From positions 102,814 to 166,813 of the forward strand of contig JARGNG010000008.1 of the NCBI GenBank assembly GCA_029213265.1: a stretch of DNA of 64,000 nucleotides. The letters run 5' to 3'. Made by a program: the position numbers and the translations under genes. The first letter of the stretch is position 1; every line of letters starts with the position of its first letter. Positions 18,184-28,177 of this stretch are shown one piece after another. A model generated the notes under the pieces. The model worked only from the letters and a program-made list of their open reading frames with translations. It did no database searches and was not told the DNA's origin. The DNA is from Verrucomicrobiales bacterium. Lineage in GTDB: Bacteria; Verrucomicrobiota; Verrucomicrobiia; Verrucomicrobiales; DEV007.

Positions 18184-21100
18184 CTACTCTATCCAGGGCA
18201 CTTGCAAGCCCGAAGGTGTTCTCAAATCAAGCGTGTGTGGGAATTCCCCAAACTTGTTTTCAGCCGGAATAATCGAAGCCGCCGAGCCGCCGGTAAACGG
18301 TTCAAATCTCACGAGACTGCCTGAGGCAACCGCCGCAGCTTCCACGACACCCGGCGTATGCCCCTCTTCCCAGAAGCGCGCAATCCTGCGCGATTCCGCC
18401 TCCCTCGCATTCACAGGGAAGGTGTCATAGCTTCGACCACCCGGATGGCTGACGTGGTATACGCATCCCCCGAGTGATTTCCGATTCCAGATATCCACCA
18501 AATCGAAGGTCAACGAAGGCTGTGCCGGAATCATCGGATGAAGAGCGGAAGGAGGATCCCAGGCCTTGAAGCGGACGCCACCAACTCGCTCCCCTTCATT
18601 GTCAGTCGGATACAGAGGAACTCGTCTCCCGTTGCAGGTGAGAATATGTCGTTCCTCCACCGCTCCTCTCAAGCGGACTTGAAGCCTCTCGAGAGAGGAA
18701 TCGACAAAACGGGCCGTGCCCTGATTGCTCGCTTCCTCACCGAGAACATGCCAGGGCTCTAAGGCGGTGCGGAGTTCGATCTCGGCGCCTCCCCGAACGA
18801 CCGCTCCCAAACGTGGAAATCGAAACTCGAGGAAGGGGCGCAGCCATTCAGTCTCAAAAGGAATATTTCCGGACTGCAATTTTTCACAGACATCAGTGAT
18901 ATCATCCCAGACAAAATACGGGAGGAGAAATTTGTCGTGGAGCGTCGTCCCCCAACGCACCGGCTTCTCCCGATATGGATTCTCCCAGAAATAGGCCAGA
19001 AGAGAACGAACGAGCAGGCTCTGAACCAGCGCCATCTCGCGATGCGGCGGCATTTCAAACCCGCGCAGTTCGACCAGCCCAAGTTGGCCGGAGGATGAAT
19101 CGGGAGAACAAAGCTTATCAATACAGATCTCGGCACGGTGGGTATTACCGGTCAAATCAGTCAACAAATGACGCATGATCCGATCGATCAAAAACGGTGG
19201 ATCGACTCCTTTGTGCAAGGCATCCAGAGCGATTTCCAGTTCAAACATTCGATCGTCCCGCCCCTCGTCGACACGTGGAGCCTGGCTCGTAGGGCCGATA
19301 AAAGCGCTCGAGAACAGGTAGGAAAGTCCCGGGTGATGCTGCCAGAACCCGACCAAACTCGCGAGAAGATCCGGCCGGCGCAGAAAGGGGCTGTCCGACG
19401 GAGTCGCACCGCCAATCACCACGTGATTCCCCCCGCCCGTTCCGGTATGCTTTCCGTCGAGCATGAATTTTTCGGTTCCCAATCGGGACTCGCGGGCAGC
19501 CTGGTAGAGCGTAGATGTATTTTTTACCAGTTCCTCCCAGTTCGAAGACGGGTGAATGTTCACCTCAATCACTCCGGGGTCGGGAGTCACTTTTAAATTC
19601 TCGACGCGCGAATCTGCGGGCGGCTCATACCCTTCGATCACGACTTTGATCCCGGTCTTTTCCGCGGCCTCTTCCACAGCCGCCAGCAACACGAGGTAGT
19701 GTTCGAGGCAGCTCGTCGGAGGCATAAATACATGAACGCGACCGTCCCGGTTCTCCGCACAGAGAGCGGTTCGGGGGATCCACTTCCCATCATAGCTGTT
19801 TCCGGACTCACGGGTTCGATAGGGGGCGAGCGGATCCGCGGCAAGATCCGGAATGTCCGTCTCCATCGGGGAACGAATTTCCACGATATCTTCTTCGGTC
19901 GCTTCCCGAATGGAATCCAGCGGAAGCCGCAATCCAATGGAGGAAGCTCCCGGAATCAGGAAAAGGCTTTCCCGGCGCAGCTTCCATTTCGCACCGGTCC
20001 AGAGACCAGTCGCATCGTCCATAAAGATCGGAAGCAGGCTTCCGGTCGGCACATTCAGTCCCCGCTCCTCCAACTCAGCCAGGGTCCTCCGCTCGAGGGA
20101 GTCTTCTTCGCTGGCAACTACCGGATCCTCGAAGGTCGGCAATGCCATTGCCTTCCACTGATAGTAATAGGCATCTTCGAGAGCAGGAGACACGAGATCG
20201 GACGGAATCCGGAGAGCTTCCGCGATAGCTTCCAGAAGCTTGCCCGGCTCATCGTATCCGTACTCACCGGCGATTGCAGGATCGGCCTGCAGTTCCGGCT
20301 TCTTCCAAAGGGGCTCCCCGTCTTTCCTCCAGAAAATCCCGTAGGCCCAACGGGGAACCAGCTCTCCCGGATACCATTTTCCCTCCCCGACCCAGATCAG
20401 GCCGCCGGGGCCAAACTGGTCCCGGAGTCGAAATGCCAACTCCATCGCGAGCTCCCGCTTTCGAGGGCTGTCAGCGGTCGTGTTCCATTCCGCCCCTTCC
20501 ATATCATCTATGGAAACAAAAGTGGGTTCCCCTCCCATCGTGAGACGAACGTCATTGGATTCGAGTTTGACGTCGACCCACTTCCCCACCCCATGAATGG
20601 CACTCCAGGTTTCGGTAGAATAAGGTTTCGTAACTCTGGGATCCTCGTGAAAACGCCGTACCGAATTCTCAAAGGAGAACTCACACTCACAGTCCTCGAC
20701 TCCTCCGGAGATGGGGGCGGCGCTACTCGGTTCCGGAGTACAGGCCAGCGGGATGTGCCCCTCGGTCGCCATCAGGCCGGAGGTCGGATCCATCCCAACC
20801 CAGCCGGCTCCGGGAAGATACACTTCCGCCCAGGCATGAAGATCTGTGAAATCAGCCTCTGGGCCCGACGGTCCCTCGATCGGTTTTTCATCCTCCACCA
20901 ACTGCACGAGATAGCCGGAAACGAAGCGGGCTGCCAAACCGATTCTACGAAGGAGCTGGACCAACAGAAAGGCGGAATCACGGCAGGACCCTGAACCAAG
21001 ACGCATGGTCTCCTCGCAGGTCTGCACCCCGACTTCGAGACGTAGTTTGTATTCGACCATCGACTGCACTTTCTGATTGATTCGCACCAGGTAATCAATC

Positions 21101-21525
21101 GTCCTGGGGTTGCCTTCCGGCTTCAGCTCGTTCGCAAGATGATCCAACCCTTCCGCCTCATCGGAGATTCGAAGGTAGGGGCTCAGCTCCGTTTTGAGAG
21201 CCTCATCATAGAAAAAGGGAAATGTCTCGGCGTGCTCTTCCAGGAAAAAATCAAACGGATTGATCGTCGTCATTTGAGCGATCAGATCGACGACGACTTC
21301 AAACTTCTTTGTCTTTTCAGGGAAAACGAGTCGGGCGAGATAGTTGCCAAACGGATCCTGCTGCCAGTTGAAGAATTGCTCCCCCGGCTCAACGCGCAGC
21401 GCAAAGGAAAGGATGGGAGTGCGGCAGTGGGGTGCGGGCCTCAGACGAATCACCTGCGGGTGCACAGTGATCTCCTGATCGTATTCGTAAGTGGTTCGGT
21501 GACAGAGGGCAACTTGGATGGACAT
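18184..21525 (-). CDS. Large transglutaminase-DUF2126 (putative amidoligase) protein
   Basis: 1113 aa, the usual length for this architecture. The N-terminal beta domain (VALCHRTTYEYDQEI) is followed by a transglutaminase core with Cys in GSGSCRDSAFLLVQLL, His in FTDLHAWAEVY and Asp in GWVGMDPTSG. From about residue 325 comes DUF2126, starting DVRLTMGGEPTFVSIDD and continuing through GGGNHVVIGGATPSDSP and LVELRGFEMPPH. First gene of the block, so the promoter should lie in the 119 bases between it and the transporter gene upstream on the same strand. Members are linked in the literature to predicted amide-bond chemistry, but no product has been established to my knowledge. No signal peptide. 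Confidence 0.93.
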   Translation of the reverse strand: MSIQVALCHRTTYEYDQEITVHPQVIRLRPAPHCRTPILSFALRVEPGEQFFNWQQDPFGNYLARLVFPEKTKKFEVVVDLIAQMTTINPFDFFLEEHAETFPFFYDEALKTELSPYLRISDEAEGLDHLANELKPEGNPRTIDYLVRINQKVQSMVEYKLRLEVGVQTCEETMRLGSGSCRDSAFLLVQLLRRIGLAARFVSGYLVQLVEDEKPIEGPSGPEADFTDLHAWAEVYLPGAGWVGMDPTSGLMATEGHIPLACTPEPSSAAPISGGVEDCECEFSFENSVRRFHEDPRVTKPYSTETWSAIHGVGKWVDVKLESNDVRLTMGGEPTFVSIDDMEGAEWNTTADSPRKRELAMELAFRLRDQFGPGGLIWVGEGKWYPGELVPRWAYGIFWRKDGEPLWKKPELQADPAIAGEYGYDEPGKLLEAIAEALRIPSDLVSPALEDAYYYQWKAMALPTFEDPVVASEEDSLERRTLAELEERGLNVPTGSLLPIFMDDATGLWTGAKWKLRRESLFLIPGASSIGLRLPLDSIREATEEDIVEIRSPMETDIPDLAADPLAPYRTRESGNSYDGKWIPRTALCAENRDGRVHVFMPPTSCLEHYLVLLAAVEEAAEKTGIKVVIEGYEPPADSRVENLKVTPDPGVIEVNIHPSSNWEELVKNTSTLYQAARESRLGTEKFMLDGKHTGTGGGNHVVIGGATPSDSPFLRRPDLLASLVGFWQHHPGLSYLFSSAFIGPTSQAPRVDEGRDDRMFELEIALDALHKGVDPPFLIDRIMRHLLTDLTGNTHRAEICIDKLCSPDSSSGQLGLVELRGFEMPPHREMALVQSLLVRSLLAYFWENPYREKPVRWGTTLHDKFLLPYFVWDDITDVCEKLQSGNIPFETEWLRPFLEFRFPRLGAVVRGGAEIELRTALEPWHVLGEEASNQGTARFVDSSLERLQVRLRGAVEERHILTCNGRRVPLYPTDNEGERVGGVRFKAWDPPSALHPMIPAQPSLTFDLVDIWNRKSLGGCVYHVSHPGGRSYDTFPVNAREAESRRIARFWEEGHTPGVVEAAAVASGSLVRFEPFTGGSAASIIPAENKFGEFPHTLDLRTPSGLQVPWIE

Positions 21526-21644
21526 AGGAAAAGAGGTCCCTCGTGGGGGGGAATACCGGGGAACTCACCTTACGTTGAGCAAATCCAATGCCAAGAGCTT
21601 CGTACAGATGCGGCGGAACGGAATCTTTCGGCTTACCTGAACGT

Positions 21645-24008
21645 TCAGCCATACTTCCACGCGATCAACGGAAGGACGGTCACCATCACCACCAGAGCGA
21701 GAAGCAGCCCCATCTTGACGTAGTCGATGAAGCGGTATCCACCCGGGCCCATCACGAGGACATTGGCGGGATGGGAAATCGGACTGGTGAAACTCGCGGA
21801 AGCAGCCATTGCCACCGCCATCACCACCATCTGCGGCGGCATGTCGAGTGCAGCCGCGGCATCCATGCCGATATGAGCCATAATGAGAACCAGGGCCGCT
21901 GTGGGAACAATCGTCGTCGCCAGCGCGGTCATCAGATAAAGACCGATGATAATCCCCCACATGCCGAATGGCCTTGCCACAGTCGCGACACCCTCTGCCA
22001 GCCAGGCTGCCGCCCCGGTGTCTTTCATCGCGGCACCCAGCGGAATCATACAGGCAATCAGGAACACCGACTTCCATTCGATCGCCCGATATGCCTCCTC
22101 AATATCGAGGCACTTCGTAATGATCATCAAAGTAGATCCCGCGATCGCCGCAATCGCAATTGGCAGCCAACCAAGCAGAACCGTAATCACGACAGCAAGC
22201 ATGATTGTTGCGGAGAGAGCGGCCCGAACTGGCGATACCTTTTCCGAAGCCTCATACGCAGCCCGGGAAAGAACGAGAAAATCACGATCGGAGGACAATT
22301 CCTCCAGCTTTTCATACGGTCCCGAGAGCAACATCGCATCGCCGAACTTCAGGCGGAAATTTCTCAAGTGGGATCCGTACGACTTTCCCCGCCTCCAGAT
22401 CGAAAGCACGGTAAGGCCATAGCGATTTCGGAAATCGAGTTCGCGCAGCGTATTTCCCACCAGAGAACTCTGCGGCGACAAGGTGATTTCGGTGTAGCCT
22501 TCATTAGGAATCGCGGAGAGACCTTTGCCCCTTTCGGACTCAAGAAGTTCCAAGGACTGCAAACCCTGCATGAGTTTGATTGCTTTCCTGCCACCGTGGA
22601 CCAGCAACTTGTCGCCCACTTCGAATTTCTCTTCAGCATCTGGAAAAAAGATCGATCCTGACTTTCTGCCGATTCCAATGATCCGCATATGAAGGGCATC
22701 GCCGATTCCGCTTTCGGCAATTGTAAGCCCCACGAGATGGGATTCCGCAGGAATTTTCAGCTCAAGCAGCGAATCAGATTCGCGATAAATCTGATCAATA
22801 CTTTCCTCACTGATGACGGTAACGGTCGCGAAATCAGTCGAACCGGTCACGTATTCCATGGATTCCTTCTTCATCTCGATCTGAATCGAATCACCCGCAC
22901 GAAGAACGTAGTCAGCAAAGGGTCCCCGGGAGATTTTCCCGTCCCGGCGAATCGTGATGATATGTCCACGATATCGCCTCCCGAAATCGGCTTCGGCGAC
23001 CGTGAGCCCCTCAATCTCGGCCCCTTCCTTGATCGTCGCTGAGAGCAGAACAAGACGATTGAGAGAAAGCAGCTCCACAATCTCCGAACCGGAAGCCATT
23101 TCAAAGGCCTGCCACTGAATGAAGTCACGAAAATCCTCTACCCGTCCCTGTACTGCCAACACATCACCGGAAGCGAGGACAAACTCTCCATCCACTCCGA
23201 TAATGGACTGTCCATCCCGATCAACCGACTGCACTCCCAATCCCAGGATCACGCCGAGACCGGACTGGCTGAGCTCCTGCCCATCGAGAGGAGAATCTTT
23301 CGAAAGCTTGAGACGAAAACGATACTGATCCAGATCATGGGAAAAGCGGAACGCATCGCCGACATCATCCGTCGGCAGCTGAAATCCCTCCGGCATTTCT
23401 TTTGGTAATATGTGCTTTCCAATAAAGGCGACAAAAAGCGAACCAAGAACCAAGGCCGGCAGACCGATCGGGGTAAACGTAAAGAGCGAAAACGGTTCGT
23501 GCCCGGCCTGCTCCAGTGCTTGCGCCGCGACCAGGTTGGGAGGCGTTCCCACCATCGTTGTCAATCCACCTAACAAAGTGCCATAGGCCATCGGCATAAG
23601 TAGGCGTGAAGGGGAAGTTTCGGTTCGGCGCGCAATGTCCATAACGACGGGGAGCATCAGGGCCGCCACTCCGATGTTGTTCATGAATGCCGAGAGGATG
23701 CCTCCCGTCATCATGATCACAATGATCATTCGCGACTCGTTTGTTCCGGCCATTTTCAGGACCTGCTTCCCGATGATGTCGGCCACGCCCGTAGCACTCA
23801 ATCCGGCACTGAGAATAAACATCGACCAGACCGTCACCACCGCCGGATTACTGAACCCGGAAAGCGCTCCCTCCAGAGACACAAATTCTCCCACCGCCAG
23901 CGCACTGAGGACTAACAAAGCCACCACATCCATTCGCAGCTTCTCGGTGATGAAGAGCACCAGGGAAACGGCGAGAATCAGGAGAACAGCGGCGATATCA
24001 AATGTCAT
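21645..24008 (-). CDS. SLC13/DASS-type permease with four RCK-C (TrkA-C) domains
   Basis: 787-aa inner-membrane transporter. About five hydrophobic segments at the N-terminus (from VLLILAVSLVLFITEKLRMD) and a further set at the C-terminus flank a soluble insert. The insert (about residues 215-560) holds four repeats of the TrkA-C/RCK-C pattern, recognisable by VxGLTxAExxxG and FxVGDxLLxxG elements. The permease signature includes MLPVVMDIARR and VGTPPNLVAAQAL, with the matching second half near SFTSPISHPANVLVMGPGGY. Related proteins carry sulfate, dicarboxylates or other anions, and the substrate cannot be read here. A sulfate role would suit the sulfatases but is speculation. Starts at 24008, divergent from the first ceramidase-like gene. 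Confidence 0.88.
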   Translation of the reverse strand: MTFDIAAVLLILAVSLVLFITEKLRMDVVALLVLSALAVGEFVSLEGALSGFSNPAVVTVWSMFILSAGLSATGVADIIGKQVLKMAGTNESRMIIVIMMTGGILSAFMNNIGVAALMLPVVMDIARRTETSPSRLLMPMAYGTLLGGLTTMVGTPPNLVAAQALEQAGHEPFSLFTFTPIGLPALVLGSLFVAFIGKHILPKEMPEGFQLPTDDVGDAFRFSHDLDQYRFRLKLSKDSPLDGQELSQSGLGVILGLGVQSVDRDGQSIIGVDGEFVLASGDVLAVQGRVEDFRDFIQWQAFEMASGSEIVELLSLNRLVLLSATIKEGAEIEGLTVAEADFGRRYRGHIITIRRDGKISRGPFADYVLRAGDSIQIEMKKESMEYVTGSTDFATVTVISEESIDQIYRESDSLLELKIPAESHLVGLTIAESGIGDALHMRIIGIGRKSGSIFFPDAEEKFEVGDKLLVHGGRKAIKLMQGLQSLELLESERGKGLSAIPNEGYTEITLSPQSSLVGNTLRELDFRNRYGLTVLSIWRRGKSYGSHLRNFRLKFGDAMLLSGPYEKLEELSSDRDFLVLSRAAYEASEKVSPVRAALSATIMLAVVITVLLGWLPIAIAAIAGSTLMIITKCLDIEEAYRAIEWKSVFLIACMIPLGAAMKDTGAAAWLAEGVATVARPFGMWGIIIGLYLMTALATTIVPTAALVLIMAHIGMDAAAALDMPPQMVVMAVAMAASASFTSPISHPANVLVMGPGGYRFIDYVKMGLLLALVVMVTVLPLIAWKYG

Positions 24009-24214
24009 AAATGAAGGCAGGATCTTGACGCGGCAGAAACTTTTTGCCTAGTTTTTTCCTCGCTTTCGGGAAGCCCGAGGTTGTTTGGTGAGTATTCACA
24101 AGGCGCTGTTCTTTTTGTCATCGAAGGGTTCCCCATCCAAAGGGAATCACTCCCCTCGTTTACGTCCCATCCTGATCTGGTCAAAGGCCTGCCTTCTCCT
24201 TCAGGGTAGTGAGC

Positions 24215-25726
24215 ATGAAGCTCATGATCTATCTTGGGGGCCTGCTCGTTTTTCTCTCTCTACCTGTTTGGGGAGCCCCCCTCAAAACCGGCTTCGCCGA
24301 GGCGGACATCTCCCCCGATATCGGGATGGAAAGACCCGGAGGTTACGGGAAAGGCTACCACCAGAAGTTTCACGATCCCTGCAAAGCTCGCGCCGTCGTC
24401 TTTGATGATGGGGAAAAGCCTGTCGCTCTCGTAGGCCTCGATGCCTTGCTCATCATCGAACAGCACGTCGCCGAAGTTAGAAAGCGCGTTGCCGAAAAAA
24501 CGGACATCCCACCGGAAGCCATTCTGATCGGAGCCTCTCACTCTCACTCGTCCGGTCCGACCGGTATGGTGGTGCCGGGAGATTTCGATCATGCCGATGA
24601 GTTGGTGCAGGACCTGGCCTACGAACAGTCGTCCTCCGCCGATCCTGTTTACGTCGCCCGAATGATCGACGGGATTTGTTACGCTATTATTCATGCCTGG
24701 GAAACAAGGGCCGAACAGGAGATCGGCTTTGGGCGGGGCGAGGAAGGAGATGTCAGCTTCAACCGGAGATGGCGCATGAAAAACGGCCTCACTTTCACCC
24801 ACCCGCGGTACGGAAATCCGGAGGCCATCGAAACCGCAGGCCCCATCGACCCGGAAGTCGGGGTGATTGGTGCCTGGAACGAAGAAGGGAAATTGACCGG
24901 ATGCGTCGTGAACTTTGCCTGCCATGCCACGGCAAGCCCTCCTGGAATTTCTGCAAATTGGCCCTGGGCCATGGAAAAAGTGATTCGCGGCGCTTTCGGT
25001 GATGATGTCGTGGTCGTGTTTCTGAATGGCAATTCCGGTGACGTGACCCAGGTCGACAATGCCTCCCCCTTTCGTCGCATCGGTGGCGATTCGGATGCCC
25101 TCCGAGTAGGAGGCAGCGTCGGAGCCGAAGTAGTCAAGGTGCTGGTCGGACTGAGCCCGACGGCCCGAACGACAGAACTGACACTCGATCATCGCCGGGA
25201 ATTTCTCTCTATCCCCCGCCGCAAACCGTCCCCGCAGCGCCTTGCGGCCTGTCTCGACCTGGTGAAAGAAAAGCCAACCGAAGCGAAAGCGATCAATGAC
25301 TGGATCTGGGCGAAAGAAATCGTCCTGCTGGATGCATTGATTCAAAAAGAGCCCGTCCGACAGGTAGAAGTACAGGCAATCCAGGTGGGGCCGGCCGTTT
25401 TCATCAGCAATCCGGCGGAGTATTTCTGCGAATTCGGACTCCAGCAAAAAGAAGGGTCGAAGTTTCCCTTCACCTGGCCGGTCAGTCTTGCCAACGGCTG
25501 CGTTGGATACGTTCCCACCACGGAAGCGTTGGGGCCCAAAGGCGGCGGCTACGAGACTCGACTCACCGCCTACAGCAATCTGATTCCCGAGGCAGGCGAT
25601 CAAATCCGGGACAAGGGAATCGCCCTGGCCAACGAGCTCACCCCGGATGCCCCACCGGAACCCGACCCGGCCCCTGCTTTCACCGACGGTTGGCAATACG
25701 GAAGTGTTCCTCCCGAACTGGAATAG
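24215..25726 (+). CDS. Neutral/alkaline ceramidase-like secreted hydrolase
   Basis: 503 aa from the ATG at 24215, which opens a good signal peptide (MKLMIYLGGLLVFLSLPVWG); a GTG six bases upstream is also possible. The fold is that of the neutral/alkaline ceramidase N-terminal domain. TGFAEADISPD is the usual opening, metal-binding His residues are in SHSHSSGPTG, a further His is in FACHATASPPG, and NGNSGDVTQVDN follows. The catalytic C-terminal parts of true ceramidases are less clear, so the substrate (ceramide or another amide) is uncertain. It is followed after 39 bases by a paralogue on the same strand, a likely operon. Divergent from the SLC13 permease. Confidence 0.85.
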   Translation: MKLMIYLGGLLVFLSLPVWGAPLKTGFAEADISPDIGMERPGGYGKGYHQKFHDPCKARAVVFDDGEKPVALVGLDALLIIEQHVAEVRKRVAEKTDIPPEAILIGASHSHSSGPTGMVVPGDFDHADELVQDLAYEQSSSADPVYVARMIDGICYAIIHAWETRAEQEIGFGRGEEGDVSFNRRWRMKNGLTFTHPRYGNPEAIETAGPIDPEVGVIGAWNEEGKLTGCVVNFACHATASPPGISANWPWAMEKVIRGAFGDDVVVVFLNGNSGDVTQVDNASPFRRIGGDSDALRVGGSVGAEVVKVLVGLSPTARTTELTLDHRREFLSIPRRKPSPQRLAACLDLVKEKPTEAKAINDWIWAKEIVLLDALIQKEPVRQVEVQAIQVGPAVFISNPAEYFCEFGLQQKEGSKFPFTWPVSLANGCVGYVPTTEALGPKGGGYETRLTAYSNLIPEAGDQIRDKGIALANELTPDAPPEPDPAPAFTDGWQYGSVPPELE

Positions 25727-25765
25727 AAGCCGACCGCCCTCTACACCATCCTTTCCCAGACACCC

Positions 25766-27133
25766 ATGAACCTCACTCCCCCCTTTCGACTCCTCCTCAT
25801 TCTGACCGCCTTGCTCTGGCTGGTTTCTCCCGCCCATGCCGATGATACCTGGAAGGCCGGCTCCGCCTCTGTCGTCATCACGCCGGAACAGCCCATGTGG
25901 ATGGCCGGCTACGGCGGACGGGACGCCCCTGCCGCGGGCAAACGAACCGATCTCTACGCAAAGGCACTGGCCCTCGAAGACGCGGAAGGAAACCGGGGTG
26001 TCATTCTGACCATGGATCTCGTCGGAATCGGCCGGGATTTCGCCCTGACACTCACCCAGGAACTAAAGGAGAAACACGGGCTGGATCGTTCCCGGATTGC
26101 TCTCTCAACATCGCACACGCACAGCGGACCGGTCGTCGGAAAGAACCTCGGCCCGCTCCACTACTGGTCCGTTGAACCGGAGCAGCAGAAACGGATCGAT
26201 GCCTACGTGGTCACGCTCCGGGAAAAACTCGTCGCGCTTGCGGGAGAGGCGCTTGGCAGACTTACTCCGTCCCGCCTGCAACATGGGAGCGGGAAATGCA
26301 CCTTTGCCGTGAACCGGCGCGAGAACAAACCCTACACCGAAGTTCCTGCGAACCGGGAAAAGGGGCTGCTGAAAGGACCCGTTGACCACGACGTCCCCGT
26401 TCTCAGTGTTCGCGACAGTGAAGGAAATTTGACGGCAATTCTCTTTGGCTATGCCTGTCACGCAACGGTGCTGCAAGCGAGCGAATGGAACGGTGACTAT
26501 CCCGGCTACGCGCAGGCGGAACTCGAAGAGCGGTATCCGGGAGCTGTTGCTCTCTTCTGGGCCGGATGTGGAGGTGACCAGAATCCCCTGCCGAGAAGTG
26601 AAGTGCCGCTTGCGGAGCAATACGGGGCCGAACTTGCCCTCCGCGTCAGTGATATCATCAAGGCGCCCATGGAGGAGCTGAAACCAGGGCTCTCGACCTC
26701 CTTCCGCGAGATTGCGTTACCTTTGCAAAAAGTGCCAACAGCAAAAGAACTCGCGACGACCGCGAAGTCGACGAACCGCTTTGAAGTGGCCCGATCCAAA
26801 TACCTTCAGAGAAAGTTGAAGGATCAGGGAGCGATCCATGACACCTACCCGTTTCCGATCGGGGTCTGGAACCTCGGAGGCACCGTTGACTTCGTCTTTC
26901 TCGGCGGAGAGGTCGTGATCGATTATGCTCTTCGCTTGAAGCAGGAGCGGAAAGGGACCCATACCTGGGTTGCCGCCTATTCCAATGATGTCATGGCCTA
27001 CATTCCTTCGCTTCGAGTGCTGAAAGAAGGAGGCTATGAAGGCGGCGGTTCGAATGTCTACTACGGCCTCCCCTCGCTCTGGGCGGAGTCCGTGGAAGAG
27101 GTGATCATCAAGGGCGCTGCAGAAACGAAGTAG
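25766..27133 (+). CDS. Neutral/alkaline ceramidase-like secreted hydrolase (paralogue)
   Basis: 455 aa with a signal peptide ending near SPAHA. Same domain as the preceding gene: KAGSASVVITPEQPMWMAGYGG, the metal site in SHTHSGPVVGKNL, His in GYACHATVLQ and the Gly-rich WAGCGGDQNP block. It is about 50 residues shorter than its neighbour. The two genes appear to be an old tandem duplication, since sequence identity outside the motifs is low by eye. Exported hydrolase of an amide or ester substrate; a sphingolipid substrate is only suggested by the family name. Ends 66 bases before the convergent SDR gene. Confidence 0.87.
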   Translation: MNLTPPFRLLLILTALLWLVSPAHADDTWKAGSASVVITPEQPMWMAGYGGRDAPAAGKRTDLYAKALALEDAEGNRGVILTMDLVGIGRDFALTLTQELKEKHGLDRSRIALSTSHTHSGPVVGKNLGPLHYWSVEPEQQKRIDAYVVTLREKLVALAGEALGRLTPSRLQHGSGKCTFAVNRRENKPYTEVPANREKGLLKGPVDHDVPVLSVRDSEGNLTAILFGYACHATVLQASEWNGDYPGYAQAELEERYPGAVALFWAGCGGDQNPLPRSEVPLAEQYGAELALRVSDIIKAPMEELKPGLSTSFREIALPLQKVPTAKELATTAKSTNRFEVARSKYLQRKLKDQGAIHDTYPFPIGVWNLGGTVDFVFLGGEVVIDYALRLKQERKGTHTWVAAYSNDVMAYIPSLRVLKEGGYEGGGSNVYYGLPSLWAESVEEVIIKGAAETK

Positions 27134-27199
27134 CCGAATCTGGATAGATTCAGCTTCCGGCAGCTTTCCTTTCGTTGACCAAGCGGAAGGTCTCAGGCG

Positions 27200-27988
27200 C
27201 TAGTAGGCCTCCACCATCGCTCCATCGATGAGCACATTCTGCCCACTCACATAGGCATTTGCCCCGGAGCAGAGAAAGGTCACGATGCGTCCGAATTCGG
27301 CGGGTTCGCCATATTTGCAAAGTGGAATGGAGGCTTGAGATTTCTCGCGCTGCTCGTCGTAGGTGAGGCCGTCCCGCTCCGCCCAGATCGTATCGAGTTG
27401 CTCAATCCGTTCGGTGTCAATTCGACCCGGCCCCACCGTATTGACGAGAATTCCTTCCGGGCCGAACTCGCGGGCCAGCGACTTTCCCAGCCCCACCAGC
27501 CCTGAACGGAAGACGTTGGAAAGGAGAAGCCCATCAATGGCCTGCTTTGTCGAAACAGAAGTGTTGTTGACGATACGGCCGCCTCCGCCCGCTTTCATGT
27601 GAGGAATCGCTGCCCTGATCGCCCGGACATATCCCAGCATCGTGAGCTCAAAAGCGGACTGCCAAGCCGCATCATCGAATTGAGTAAATCCCCCTGCGGG
27701 AGGTCCTCCGGTGTTATTGAAGAGAGCCCAGAGACCGCCGAATTCCTCTGCCGTCCGGGCAACCACGTTTTCCACGTCCCGGGCATCCGTAATATCGCCC
27801 GCGCTGAAGAGGGGGCGGTTCCCGGTCTCCGCCTCGATGGCACCTGCAGCCTTTTTCAGCTTTTCCTCCGAACGGGCAAAGAGCATGACGCGAGCGCCCT
27901 CACGTGCAAATTCCATCGCTACTCCTTTCCCGATTCCTCCACTGGAGGCCATCACGAGAACACCTTTCTGCTGAAGCCCAAGATCCAT
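27200..27988 (-). CDS. Short-chain dehydrogenase/reductase (SDR)
   Basis: 262-aa NAD(P)-dependent oxidoreductase with a Rossmann fold. The cofactor loop reads VLVMASSGGIGKGVA, a variant of TGxxxGIG with Ala-Ser in place of Thr-Gly, as seen in the beta-ketoacyl-ACP-reductase-like 'FabG-like' subgroup. ALFNNTGGPPAGG replaces the NNAG motif. The usual Ser-Tyr-x-x-x-Lys is unclear: NNTSVSTKQAIDGLLLSNVFRSGL offers Ser but no obvious Tyr, so catalysis may be altered, as in other members of this subgroup with the NTGGP motif. The start at 27988 is preferred over an upstream GTG/ATG at 28021 because it begins directly before the fold. Single gene, substrate unknown. Confidence 0.88.
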   Translation of the reverse strand: MDLGLQQKGVLVMASSGGIGKGVAMEFAREGARVMLFARSEEKLKKAAGAIEAETGNRPLFSAGDITDARDVENVVARTAEEFGGLWALFNNTGGPPAGGFTQFDDAAWQSAFELTMLGYVRAIRAAIPHMKAGGGGRIVNNTSVSTKQAIDGLLLSNVFRSGLVGLGKSLAREFGPEGILVNTVGPGRIDTERIEQLDTIWAERDGLTYDEQREKSQASIPLCKYGEPAEFGRIVTFLCSGANAYVSGQNVLIDGAMVEAY

Positions 27989-28125
27989 GTCGAAGGATAG
28001 CGGCGGGTTTCCCGTCGACAAACAGGATTTCGCTCAATCTTCGGGAATCCCACAAGATTCGAAACCAGCTTCACAGAATCGCGGCTCACATTTTCTCAAT
28101 TATGCGACTAATTTGTAAAAAAGTA

Positions 28126-28153
28126 TTGATTATGATAATTATCGCGATAAAAT
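28126..28153 (+). promoter_or_regulatory. Promoter with overlapping palindromes (Fur-like) before the haem peroxidase gene
   Basis: TTGATT (28126-28131) and TAAAAT (28148-28153), 16 bases apart, form a plausible sigma70 promoter 24 bases before the start codon. The spacer contains the perfect palindrome GATAATTATC (28134-28143) overlapping a second perfect palindrome TTATCGCGATAA (28139-28150). The segment from 28128 matches 13 of 19 positions of the classical Fur box by my count. Repressor identity is inference. Confidence 0.45.
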
Positions 28154-28177
28154 TGGTCCAATTACCACACATTTGAC

